NCBI GenBank assembly: GCA_020205615.1
Contig: CM035162.1
Location: forward strand, 41,778,464 to 41,842,463
Source of the DNA: Panax quinquefolius
Lineage: Eukaryota; Streptophyta; Magnoliopsida; Apiales; Araliaceae
Length of the DNA stretch: 64,000 nt
Reading direction: 5' to 3'
Shown here: positions 19,920-31,860 of the stretch, piece by piece
How the letters are laid out: each line of letters opens with the position of its first letter
How positions within the stretch are numbered: position 1 is the first letter of the stretch
Notes under the pieces: model-generated
What the model was told of the DNA's origin: nothing
Database searches by the model: none
Seen by the model: only the letters and a program-made list of their open reading frames with translations
Made by a program: the position numbers and the translations under genes

Positions 19920-21799
19920 TGTTAGGTTTGTAATATTCATGAACTAATCAAATTGCATAAAAGTGCTAAGCGTGTAAAAATCGAGTTTAAAAATTTACAA
20001 ACCATATACCCGGATCACCCTTTATGCATAATTATTAATTAAACGAAAAGATAAAGAATAAAATCATACCTTGAAGATCGAAGCTTCTCGTGTACAAGTT
20101 CACCTCCAAATCCTTTCGCTCAATCTTGAATCCACGGGTTTGGTTCCTTCCTTTGATCAACGTTAGCCACCCAAATGTTTGGCCCTCAGAGGTGATCCAC
20201 GAGAAGGAAGAAGAAAATTCAAGAAGATGGGTATTTGGCTCAAACCCTAGTTTTCTATCTCTATAGAAAAAGGGTACTCTCCAACAAATTGGAATTATGT
20301 CGTATGTTGAAAAATCAACAAAACTTTACACCCATAATAAGACTCCTCTTATTTATAGATGTGGGCAACCCATCTTAACAATTAAGAAATTGGGTTTTAT
20401 TTAATTAATTAAATTCTTTTAATTAATTAAGCTCCCTAATCTTATTAGGGATAATTAATTAAACTCTTTTAATTAATTTAACCTCCTAATCTTATTAGGA
20501 ATAAATGAGAGTACTTATATTAAATTAATTCCTAAACTCTTTTAGAAATTAAAATAATAATAATTGTAATAATATTAATAAGACTCCTCTTATTAATTTA
20601 TATTTAATATTTCTAAAATATTAAATAATAAATATTAAGCTATTTAATTTATTCTATCACCATAGATTAAATTAAATATACATAACATATTATTACGATT
20701 ATGCCATTAACTTCTTAAATAATTATTCTTCCTTTTATGGTGTGACCCTTTAGGTTCTCCATATTAAACCAGGTTGTGAATAAATCAATTAGAACAATTT
20801 AATCTTATTTAAATAAATAAATTAAACAATTAATTTATTTAAATAAATAATATTTATTCTACAATAGGGATAAGCCCTAGCGATCAACGACTTTCCAGGA
20901 TAATATAGATTTCAACATTAATCATAAAAGAACCTTTGAGTAAATAGTTCTGTGACAATTCAATCCTTCCACCATACAATGTCCCAATTAAATATAAGAC
21001 ATGGAATTATTGTCAAGTCTTATTTTATTTAATTATATATATTCGATCCTTAAATACATGACAACACCAAATAATGCAAATTAGAAACTCCTTTCTAATT
21101 TCATTACGCTTTAACGCCAAGGACTCTTGGGTTGTCATTTATCGAATCACATAGGACATTTCTCTTCTTTTATTAGAAGTGGTAGATTCTTTATTGATCA
21201 TACATTATCTCCATGTATAACTTATTATACCCAAGCATACCCTTTGATATACCCTAAGGGTCTTAAGGAATAAGTCAAAGTATAACTCATCATACATAAG
21301 ATACTATGATGATCTCAAGTCCAAGGATTACTTGTACTACTATCACTACAGAATTCTATTGACGAGCAAATAAAACTCCATTAGGTATTCCTTAGCGAGC
21401 CAACGTTCAAATGAACTTATTCTCTAATAAGCACCTACATACTTGCTTTAGTGTCTCCACACAAATGATCATGAGATCAATCATCCTCATCCAATGAAAG
21501 CAAACAACGTATGTACCAATCTATCCGGATTCACTAATCCCCAATTTAGTAATCCAATGATTGGGAACTATTTTAGTTTTAAGCTTTCAAAGAATTTAGA
21601 TCTCATTAGAATGATCATCATCATTATTCTAAAAGCATTGCTTAAAACTATGGGTTTATCACATATTATAAAAACAAGATCGTGTAGATAATTAAAAGCC
21701 TTTAATAAATTTATACTTTTTATTAATAAATGAATAAGATTGTTACAAAGTATATGCTTTATCATCAAACATGATTGGCTTGTGTGCATACTACTTTCA
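19920..21799 (-). mobile_element. Copia 3' LTR, 1880 bp
   Basis: On the plus strand it runs from TGTTAGGTTTGTAATATTC to ACTACTTTCA, so on the minus strand it starts TGAAAG and ends AACA. The first 540 bases match 27372-27908 closely. A TATAAATA box (minus strand) lies at 20350-20357. Confidence 0.85.
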
Positions 21800-21811
21800 A
21801 TCTCCCACTTG
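21800..21811 (-). other. Copia polypurine tract
   Basis: CAAGTGGGAGAT on the minus strand directly precedes the 3' LTR and primes plus-strand DNA synthesis in this family. Confidence 0.75.
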
Positions 21812-21999
21812 CACTAAAGCCAATCGTCGTGGTATCTCATACTCTTCTTTCTCTAAGACGACGATTATCCTCTTTGTTGGATAAGCTTTAGTTAATGGAT
21901 ATGTAATGTTGTTCTTGAGAGTCCACTATCTCTATAGTGATTTCCCATCTTTCAATGATTCTAATAATCAAATGAAAGTGCCACAACACATGTTTAGAT

Positions 22000-22800
22000 C
22001 CAAGATGAGACTTAGGAACTATTCCTAGTTACGTAATGAACTTTTAATCCAAACAATCAACTTGCAGACTTCATTTATAGCTATATACTTTGTCTTTATC
22101 ACTAAACCAAAGAACTCTTTCTTTGTTTGGAACCTTCCAATTCACTACACCACTGTTCAAGGTAACACTTTACCTTAAAGTGGATTTTTCGTTTCGTCTT
22201 AGTGTCTCGAAAAACTTGAGTCTGTAAAAGCCCTCTAGTTTTAATTGAGACCCACCATGTATGCTCACATCCTTAGTGCTTGGGTTAAGAACTTTAAGAT
22301 GTTTTTCACCATCTTACATGGTGATCTTCTCGCATATACGATCGATCAATATCAGGTCTCGTACATTTCATTGCATACATGATTGTCACTCATGCAATCT
22401 CTCTTCTTTGGAGTCTATGGGGACTATTAAGAGAGATAAACTCCATGGCTCATCAACATGAGACATCTCTTGGAGTTTGCCATGCTAAACGACTTTAGCA
22501 TCAAATGAATATACGTTCCTTGGGTTAAGTTGAGCATCCTTTTAAATCTATCTGTATAGATTTGCATCCCCAATTAAGATACTCTTCCCAATCATTCATG
22601 GAGGAATGTTTAGACAACTTTATCTTTACTGATTGTAGCATTGGTATGTCATTCCTTATCCGTAGTATATCAATATATAATACTAGAAATGTCACGACGC
22701 TCCCACTGACCCTTTTGTAGACACTAGGTTCATTCTTATTTTTGACAAAATCAAACTCTTTTGATTGCCTCATCAAAACGAATGTTCCATTTTGAGAGTG
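22000..22800 (-). pseudogene. Copia reverse transcriptase / RNase H remnant
   Basis: The clearest piece is at 22776-22525, with FDFVKNKNEPSVYKRVSGS, FLVLYIDILRIRND and KLSKHSSMNDW, in the order expected for Copia RT. The catalytic motif, normally YVDD, reads YID with one aspartate missing through an in-frame 3-base loss, so the enzyme would be dead even without the surrounding frameshifts. The downstream part to about 22000 is only faintly recognisable as the RT/RNase H connection. Confidence 0.75.
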
Positions 22801-23199
22801 TCTATAACTCTTACCTCATCGTATGTAACTGGATCATCATCTTCTATGATGTGTACCTCATCATCATCATCATCCATGATGAATCCATACCTCCCAGGTA
22901 TCTTTGGTACTATTCCAGATTTACGATTCGGTTGTGGTACAATAGGTCTATCTATAGGTTCCTCTTATTTGACTTATAGTGTTTTTGTGGTTCTTGAGCT
23001 CTTCAAGATCTATTATCCTCCCACTAGCCCCTTCAATGATAAACACCTTTATCTTAGAAGGCAGGGTGTTTCGCAATAAACACCTTTTGCTAAGTAGGAT
23101 TATTGAACATTTACCCTAAACTTACTTTAGGATGTCCCACAAATCTGTATTTGTCAAATCTTGTCCCAAGCTTATCCTTTTGAAACCTTTTTCACATAA

Positions 23200-23800
23200 G
23201 TTGGAACCCTTATCTTAACACACTTAAGATTAGGAATCCTCCCTGTCCATAACTTTTATGGAGTCTTGGGGTTGGATTTTGAGGTTACCATTTTCGTAGA
23301 TATGCAGCCATTTCTAGGACATTATCCCAAAAGGATACTGGAATGTCGGTAAAATCATTACGGACCGCACCATGTCCAACAAGGTACGATTTTACCTTTC
23401 AGATACATCAATCAATTATTGCGTATCAAGATGTGTCCATTATGAGAAAACCATTTGAGATGATCTAGAAACTTATTGCACAAGTATTTATTCCTTGATC
23501 TAATCAAAGAATCTTAATACTTTGCCAATTTGTTTCACTTCTGAATTCTTTGAACCTTTCAAATAATTCACACTTGTATTTCAGCAAATACACACATTCA
23601 ACTCTTTGAATGATCATCTCCTTTTCTTATACTAGTTTGTTCAATTTGCAAAATATATTTTTCACGTAAGTCAAGTATACAAAATTTATTAAGTAATATT
23701 CCAGTTCTATACAAGACATTATTATTATAAATAGAACAACAATCGTTCTTAATTATAATACCAAAGATTTCATTGTCCAACAATAAAATGGAAATAATGT
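23200..23800 (-). pseudogene. Copia protease-integrase remnant
   Basis: At 23783-23598 a frame reads NNNVLYRTGILLNKFCILDL, typical of the stretch before Copia integrase. At about 23400-23230 TLLDMVRSVM followed by broken text matches the integrase region after the catalytic Asp pair. The integrase zinc finger and core are mostly missing. Confidence 0.6.
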
Positions 23801-24081
23801 TTTCAACGAGAACTGGAATACAATAACAACTTATTGACTTAATAGATTTGCCGTAGTAGCATTGCTAAACTATAAGTTTCTATGGCTAATGTAGCAACCT
23901 TTGTTACATTTCCCGCACTTAGGATTACTTATATTTGTTTAGCTTTCTACTTCTGCTTGGTCCCTTCATAAATCTATATTTATGATAACCAAAGTCGGTA
24001 TCCAATACCCAAGTAGAACCTTGACTTAAAGAAAAATTTATTTCAATCATGAACAAAAACTGTATTGTAACCGAAACTTCA

Positions 24082-24360
24082 CTAAGCTTCTTTGGTTAGC
24101 CTCTGCAAGATGCTTCTCGCAGTTTCTTTCCAGTGTCCAGGCTTATTGCAGTGGAAGCAAACTCCTTTGCTATCCATATCAGTTTTGTTCTTATTATCCT
24201 TTGTTTTTGCCTTTCTATTTACCTTCTTTGAATCGTTCTTCTTTTCAGAAGATCCTTTGGCCCCTACCAGTAAGACTTGATCTTTCTTGGTTGGAAAGTG
24301 ACTCTCAACATTTTTCAATATGTTAAGCAAATCAGCGAGGCTGATATCTAGCTTGTTCAT
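24082..24360 (-). pseudogene. Copia gag C-terminal fragment with broken zinc knuckle
   Basis: A 92-residue frame carries a lysine-rich linker and CFHCNKPGHWKE, the first part of a CCHC zinc knuckle that packages RNA in the capsid. The last cysteine is absent: after HWK a probable one-base loss shifts the frame. Gag sequence upstream (to about 24960) is in other frames. Confidence 0.75.
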
Positions 24361-26149
24361 ATAAAAAATTCACAACAATTGTGAAAGGAGTCCGGGAGTG
24401 AGTGCAAGATCAAATCTTGGCTCAACTCTCCATCCATGACAAAATCAGTTGTCCTAATTGATCAATCAAATTGATTATGTTAAGGACTTTTATACGTATT
24501 TATAGTGCCATTGGCCATTCTAGATCGGAAGAGCTCCTTAGATATCTCGATATCTATCACCCTACTTTCCTCACCATCAACTACTTGATGTGCGGGAATA
24601 TAGTAGGAGCATCCATAGTTTCATCTTGTATTTGAAGCTCGTTACTTTCGTGGATGCGAGCATGATGCATTGAGCCAACTGTGCATCATCTTTCCACTTT
24701 CTAAAAGTAGCAATGTCTTCCTCGAGGCATTATGCGCAACCATTCTTGAGGATAGGCGTATTAAGGACATAAGATAGCTTTTTCATTTATGAGAACTATT
24801 CTCAAATTCCTTAACCAATCCGATTTAATTTGGTCAGTTAATTTAGCATCTAATATGCTACTGTGATGATAGTAATTTAGACATTGTAAAATTTCAGTAA
24901 ATGAATTTGTAATTAACAACATTTTAACATACATTCTTTTATTAATTACCAAAATAATTTAGGTCTTGATTTAAATTGGTATCACCCACTATTTTCTTCA
25001 AACTATATTACCCTCACTTATATAGTTCGGCAAAATCTAATTAAAGATTTGCTAGTGAGAATAAGGATCCCATTTCAAATGTATATAGCCTTGTGGTGAC
25101 ACAACAAACTATATATAAATAAATAGGTAGACAACTTTTGTCAATTACATCAACTACATGACTCCTTGTATTTTGCCTCTTAGATTATTTTGATCAAGTG
25201 GTGGCACATCCGAATCAAAATTATCCAAGTTAAGTCCGACCTAGCACTCCATATATTCAAAAAGGAAAAATATCATCCTTGTGGTGACACAACAAAACAA
25301 TATTGTTCAATTTTCTTTATAAGCATCAAATGTGATAAATTAACATCTTAAATACTTAATACTTGTCTTGTGGTGACACAACAAACTCATATTAAATATT
25401 TAATACTCTATTAATTTTATCATGCTAGAAGGCGACGTTCGATATTCCAAATATCTTTGAACGCTTAGGACTTAATATAAAAATTGAGGGGTTTGTTATT
25501 AATTTGTCTCATCTTGTTTAGTGCGCATGCACATATATATATAAAATACACGTCATATTAATGAACATGCGAAGCATGTTTGCATAATATATAATATATA
25601 TAGAATAAGCATGCACATATAGAATACTATATTCTACCCGGATTGATTATGGACTTTTATTCTAGTTTGGTTCACTAGAGCCACCAAGTGAACCAAAAGG
25701 TCAAACCCTAGGGGTGCAATAAATAATATTTAAATATAACTATTACATTTAAACCCGGGCTCCATTACAAACGGGTCTTCAAACGCTCCTTGCTCCTTGA
25801 TCTCTAATTCTTCAAAATTAATTCTAAATATTCCTATTACAAAACTATTTAAAATAAATAGAAGCCTTGATCGTGATCGAGGGAAGTACATAGGAGGAGA
25901 TAGAATTTACATTAAGAAAAATTAGAGAAGGCGAGGTCTGTGCAGACCCCATTTAATAAAACCCATACATTCATGCATCCAACTAAAATAAAATCCAATC
26001 GCATTGGTCGATAGTCCATAGTCAATCCCATTTATTATCATACACATCACCATACGCATCAATAAATAACATTCATCTCATGAATAATAAACATTTAATA
26101 TATATATTGATATCATTTAATGGGCAAATTTAGTTAGTATAAAATCTAT

Positions 26150-26880
26150 TTTTGAATAAAAATAAACTCCTTTATTTAAATCCAAATTTAAATCAAAATA
26201 AAACTATTTTATTTTAATTTATTAAATTTTGAATAAAATAAACTATTTTATTTTAATCAATAATTTTAATCAAAATAAACTCCTTTATTTTAATTAATTA
26301 TGGAATCCAATTCCATATATATAAAAATCTTTAATTAAAATAAACTCTTTTATTTTAATTAATTATGGAATCAATTCCATGTAAAAAAAAATTATTATTA
26401 AAGGAAACACGGATATTCTTTCCTATTCACAAATAAACTCCTTTATTTTGAATAATATGAAATCTTATTTCATATTTAAATAAACTCCTTTATTTAAGGA
26501 AACACGGATTTTCTTTCCTATTCATAAATAAACTCTTTTATTTTGAATAATATGAAATCCTATTTCATATCTAAATAAACTCTTTTATTTAAGGAAACAT
26601 GAAATCCAATTTCAACTCCAATTAGTTAGCATGGAATCCAATTCCAACTCTAATTAGTTAGCATGAAATTCTAATTTTAAAATTAAAATAAACTCTTTTA
26701 TTTTAATATTTAAAATAAACCTTTTATTTTAAAATTAAAATAAACTTTTATTTTAAGATTAAAATAATTATATATATATAATATTCAATTTTAAAATTAA
26801 AATAAACTTTTTTTATTTTAATATTAAAATAAACTTTTATTTTAAAATTAAAATAAACATTTTATTTTAATTATAAAATA
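26150..26880. repeat. Array of about 15 small palindromes AAATAAACTCCTTTATTT
   Basis: Variants of AAATAAACTNNTTTATTT recur about fifteen times, each with 7-8 base complementary arms around a short CT-rich loop. Some lie in a larger tandem unit of about 95 bp (26401-26496, 26497-26590) that starts AAGGAAACACGG. Confidence 0.8.
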
Positions 26881-26888
26881 ATTAATAA

Positions 26889-26957
26889 TAATATATATAT
26901 ATAGTATATATATATATATAACTATTATATATATATATATATAATATAATAACCGTA

Positions 26958-27005
<48 letters not shown>

Positions 27006-27042
27006 TAATCCGTATAACATATATATATATATATATATATAT
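26889..27042. repeat. (TA)n microsatellite tract, interrupted
   Basis: Several long TA runs are separated by short spacers (ACTATT, ATAACCGTATC, TCTAATCCG). Confidence 0.9.
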
Positions 27043-27357
27043 GTAGCATCCGTTCCTTTTGATTTTCGTGAAGCATCAACTTGATATACTATCCTCGATT
27101 TCCGTGCAAGCCTTGATCCTTTTTTTTTTTTTTTTTAGCGCACGGAAATCCGTGACTCTAGAATCCTGTTAATCCTGTTAAACGGTGCACATGCTTTTCT
27201 TTAAAAAAAATTAACATCCGTGAATTCCTATTGCCACGTTTTTTTTTTTTTTTTTTGTTTAAATTTTATACAATAAAATTATGCCCAATTAAATTGTTCT
27301 AAACATATATCAATATACATATCAAATTAAAACAATTAATAATTCGCATAAAGGTTT

Positions 27358-27370
27358 GGCTCTGATGCCA
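27358..27370 (-). other. Copia primer-binding site
   Basis: TGGCATCAGAGCC on the minus strand, one base after the 5' LTR end. It differs by one base from the usual plant initiator-Met-tRNA site TGGTATCAGAGCC. Confidence 0.85.
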
Positions 27371-27371
27371 C

Positions 27372-27908
27372 TGTTAGGTTTGTAATATTCATGAACGCAA
27401 TCAAATTGCATAAAAAGTGCGGAAGCGTGTAAAAATCAGAGTTTAAAAATTTACAAACCATATACCCGGATCACCCTTTTATGCATAATTATTAATTAAA
27501 CGAAAAGATAAAGAATAAAATCATACCCTTGAAGATCGAGCTTCCTCAGGTACAAGTTCACCTCCAAATCCTTTCGCGTTCAATCTTGAATCCACCGGGT
27601 TTGGTTCCTTCCTTTGATCAACGTTAGCCACCCAAATGTTTGGCCTCTAGAGGTGATCCACCAAGGAAGAAGAAAATTCAAGAAGATGGGTATTTGGCTC
27701 AAACCCTAGTTTTCTATCCCTATAGAAAAAGGGTACTCTCCAACAAATTGGAATTATGTCATATGTTAAAAAATCAACAAAACCTTACACCCATAATAAG
27801 ACTCCTCTTATTTATAGATGTGGGCAACCCATCTTAACAATTAAGAAATTGGGTTTTATTTAATTAATTAAATTCTTTTAATTAATTAAGCTCCCTAATC
27901 TTATTAGG
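27372..27908 (-). mobile_element. Copia 5' LTR, truncated to 537 bp
   Basis: Matches the first part of the 3' LTR closely from TGTTAGGTTTG to CTAATCTTATTAGG, then switches abruptly to Gypsy integrase sequence. About 1.34 kb of the LTR is missing. TATAAATA (minus) lies at 27809-27816. Confidence 0.85.
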
Positions 27909-29064
27909 CCACAGTTCCTACTCGATCGAGGATTAAAAATGGGCCGATAAATCGAGGATTGAACTTTCCTCTCTTTCCAAATCTCGTAACTCCTTTCCAT
28001 GGAGTAACACGTAACAACACATGATCTCCTATATCGAATTCCACATCCTTTCGATGAAGATCAAAGATAACTCTTTTGTCGATCTTGTGAGGTTTTTATC
28101 GTTCTTGGGATCGTTTGAATCTTTTTCGTAGTCATACGTACCAACTCCGGTCCCGATAACGTTGCTTCACCCACCTTATCCCAAAGATACGGAGAATGAC
28201 ACTTTCTTCCATACTGGCGCTTGAATGGAGCCATGCCAATACTTGCTTGATAGCTGTTGTTGTAGGAAAACTCCACCAATGGTAAGAACTTGTCCCAACT
28301 TCCCTTGAAATCAAGGACCACGAGTCTTAATAGATCTTCAAGAGTTTGAATAGTCCTCTCCATTGTCGTCAAATCTCGAGGATGATATGCCGAGCTAAAT
28401 CAGAATCTGTGCGCCCATAGCTTTCAAGTAAACTAACCCAAAATCGTGAAGTGAATCTTGGGTCTCGATCGAAACTATGGATCTTTGGCATACTTATCTT
28501 GATCTTACAATCTCGTTTATGTACATCTGAGCAAGACGTTCAAGTGTATAAGTTTCTCGTATCGGTAAGAAATGAGCAGACTTGGTCAATCTATCAACAA
28601 TGACCCAAATCGCATCTATACCTTGAGAAACCTTAAGAAGACCGGTAACGAAATCCATGGTAATGTGCTCCTACTTCCATTCTGGAATTTCAAGTGGTTG
28701 TAATGGACCTTTTGGTACTTGATGCTTCGCTTTAACTCGTTGACAAGTTAGACACCTTGAGATAAACAACGCTATCTCTCTCTTCATATTGCTCCATCAA
28801 AATGTATGACGAATATCATGATACATTTTGGTACTCCCAGGATGGATTGCAAACGATGTGTTATGCGCCTCCATCATGATTTTATACTTTAAATCGGGTC
28901 GTTAGGAACCACAAAGTCCGGAGGCAAGTCACACAAAATGGGCTTTGTGTTGACAATATCGCACTTTGTACTTGCATATGATCTTTCTACTCAATGCGTC
29001 ACCTACCACGTTCGCTTTTCCAAGATGGTATTGGATGGTATGATCATAATCTTTCAGCAGTTCA
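27909..29064 (-). pseudogene. Gypsy integrase / RNase H fragment
   Basis: A minus-strand frame at 28372-28061 reads SWDKFLPLVEFSYNNSY and GEATLSGPELV, the C-terminal half of Tekay-type integrase. Further along lie the CLTCQR zinc-finger end (about 28755) and the RNase H tail (to 29064). It is cut on the left by the Copia LTR junction and on the right by the LTR at 29065. It is probably part of the outer element's pol gene. Confidence 0.75.
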
Positions 29065-31846
29065 TGTGGCGCCCCAAAATAGGTATACATCACCTATTTT
29101 GAGTTGTCGATACATGATGCGAAACAACTACAACTTTATTATTACAGCAGAGTAAAGCGTGAGTTTGAATACAAATATTATCTTCTAGACAATATCTATA
29201 CTCAAATAAATCCTCATCACATTTATTGATACATTATTTTACAAAATGGTGAGGACTACTAAACAATCCTTTCTAAAACCTTCATTCCATACCCCAGGCT
29301 CGTACTGCATTTATATTCTCGCCTCACGAGAAAAATGGAACAAAAAGGAAAAGGGTGAGCTCAACTAGCTCGATAAAGAATATTATGACTAAGATAATAT
29401 ACAACAAATTATCGTTAGTCTTGACGAGGAAAAATATAATAGAATCTGATAGACAACAAATTTTAAATCAATATTAGCATTGAAATAATAATTCATTAGA
29501 AGAGTTAAGTAGAGAATGCAAACTACTATCTTCTATGTATGAATTTAAAAGTTCATAAATCTATCTTTTATCCCTGTAACATCAATCGATATACATACGG
29601 AATCAAATATTCATCTTTACTCTGAGGCCAAAGATATTCATCGATTAGTCATGTTCATTTAAACACTTGTTCATCTTTGCACTACTGGCCAAAGATATTC
29701 TTGAAATCATTCATCTTTGCACTCTGAGGCCGAAGATATTCTTAAGAAATCATTCATCTTTGCACTACGGGCGAAGATATTCCATAATATCATCATTTAA
29801 GGTGAGGATGATGAAAATATTTTTTTTTAAAAAAGCGAATCCGGTGAAACAAAATGACAAGGATTAAGGATTAAGGATTAGTACTTGGTTTTATCCACGT
29901 CAAAAATACCTCAAAAATAATCATAGTGGTGTAAAATTCAAGAATGATCAAAACATGGATACAATCGAGTTAGTATCCGAATAGATGTTTTAGACGAAAA
30001 GAAGAAATTTTATTTTTAAATTGAATAATCTGCAGATATCGTGAATAGTCTCAGTATCGTGAATAGTCTTAAGTATCGTGAATAGTAACTCAGACACCAA
30101 AAGATAGAAATTCCACAAAAACATCTTCACGCTTCATGAATAGTACTCGTGAATAGTAACTCGTGAATAGTAACTCATGAATAGTAACTTCGTGAATAGT
30201 AACTCATGAATAGTAACCCATGAATAGTAACCCCGAGCATGAAAAAGTTCCAAATTTGATAAAAACTTGGATCGACATTTGATTATAATGATATTGAAGA
30301 AATAATATCATTCTGAAAAAAATAATATCACTTACCTCGAAGATCGATCTTCTAGCTAGAATCTAGGGTATAGTCTTTGAAGGAACTTGCTTGAATCTAG
30401 CAATACTCAAAGTATACTCAAAATACTCACAAGAATCGCTCGATAATATAGAGAGAAAACTTGAGTTTACGGTGTGATTTTCAATTCTAACCTAAGCACC
30501 TATTTATAGGAAATTGCTTAGAACACCAAAGCGAGAAAATTTAATATATTAATAATATTATTTTCCACATCTTCCTCGCACACCATCAGCTGAAATCAAC
30601 CACTAACACATGTCCCATAAGTGAAAAAAAACGTTTTCATGCAAAAGTTACTTAAAACTCCAAAAAATGATAATTAATTAATCAGGAACTTCAATAATTC
30701 ATAATAAATAGCCCTTTCATCAGAGAAAATTCGAATCTCGCGTGTTTTTATAGGAAATTCAATTCTCTACAACTTTGCGGAAGAAAGTTTTTCAAATTCC
30801 AAATAGAAATTGGCCGAAATCCACAAGCAGGCGATTTTGAAATTTATAATCAAATTTCGATCGATAAATGGGGTCCACCAGAGCATGTTTAACATGTTTT
30901 AAACATTTATTGCAACAAAATACTCTTCCTCCTCTTATACTCATATATCCCCCATTCGTTGTAAAAATATCACATTATTAATATATTATTAAAATAATAT
31001 ATTTAAATGAATTATTTTATCGAGAAAAAGATAAAATATTAATTTTCAACAATTGTCATTTTAAAAATTTTCTCCATCTATATCCACATAAAATCAATAT
31101 TTTCCTCATCATATAAATCAATAATTAATTATTCACAAATAATATTACAGAGAATCACAATATTGTGACCGAGGCGGTTCAGGAAGAGGGGCTTTCGATA
31201 AAATTTCTTCTTCTTGGTGGCCTTGATTAGGTGACCAAACCTCTCCTTAGAAAGAACTTTCTAGACATTGCCAATAATGTTATCTAATAATATTATTAGG
31301 ATAATATGAATTATTGCCGATAATGAAAAAAATCTTGTGTAATGACAATTATTGAACAACAATGATATAAAATATCAGTAGCGACAATTATTAACTCGAT
31401 AAAATCTTTGAGCGGTAATTCTCGTAACCATTATTGAGTAGTGCCTTCTTACGTAAGAATCAATAATTGGTGCAATCTGGTGTCTTCTTGTTCAACAACG
31501 GCGTATTAGTGTGTCTTAACCACGGGTATTCCATGATGATTACGGTAATAACTTCTGCCGTTATTTAAAAACAACTTATATTTGTCGTTTTCTTCATCCA
31601 ATCGCTTTCAGTTATGGGGCCCACACGCCATTTGTGCAAAGTAAATGCGAATATTCCGAAGCGATCTGAATATTCCACGACCAAACGAATATTCCCGACA
31701 ATAATGAATATTTTATAACCACTTGCTTATTTTGAAATATTTGCGTATTTAACCCTTAACTATCCACATTAATCAAATCAACCCTTACTATTTCAAAATA
31801 ATAAATAAAGGAAATTCCTTTTGATTTAAAAATTTGGGGTCTTACA
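29065..31846 (-). mobile_element. 3' LTR of Gypsy element A, 2782 bp
   Basis: Plus-strand ends are TGTGGCGCCCCAAAATAGG and TTGGGGTCTTACA. It contains a repeat array built on CATCTTTGCACTAC...GCCAAAGATATTC (29601-29790), a GTGAATAGTAAC array (30051-30231) and a minus-strand TATAAATA at 30501-30508. Confidence 0.9.
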
Positions 31847-31860
31847 ACCTCCCTCCTTAT
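31847..31860 (-). other. Polypurine tract of element A
   Basis: ATAAGGAGGGAGGT on the minus strand directly precedes TGTAAGACCCC of the 3' LTR. Confidence 0.8.

Larger units (their letters stand above)
24961..27357 (-). other. AT-rich Copia leader region
   Basis: About 2.4 kb between gag and the primer site. It includes a thrice-repeated block containing CTTGTGGTGACACAACAAA (near 25090, 25280, 25365), the AAATAAACTCCTTTATTT array (26150-26880), a TA microsatellite and two poly-T runs (27119-27136, 27240-27256). No open frame of interest. Confidence 0.6.
19920..27908 (-). mobile_element. Ty1/Copia retrotransposon, degenerate and truncated at its 5' side
   Basis: Minus-strand order: truncated 5' LTR (27908-27372), primer site, long AT-rich leader, gag with zinc knuckle, protease/integrase remnants, reverse transcriptase/RNase H remnants, polypurine tract, 3' LTR (21799-19920). 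The gag-integrase-RT order marks it as Copia. Coding DNA between 22000 and 24900 is shorter than a full polyprotein would need and is frameshifted, so it is non-functional. No duplication can be checked because the right end is lost. Confidence 0.85.

Noticed and set aside
22765..23079. 104-residue open frame rich in Ser and Met
   Set aside because: It is antisense to recognisable Copia RT/integrase remnants; the Ser run comes from ATC repeats. No independent support as a gene.
29601..29790. Evenly spaced repeats considered as a CRISPR-like or satellite array
   Set aside because: Units are few, irregular and confined to LTRs of one retrotransposon family in a plant genome.
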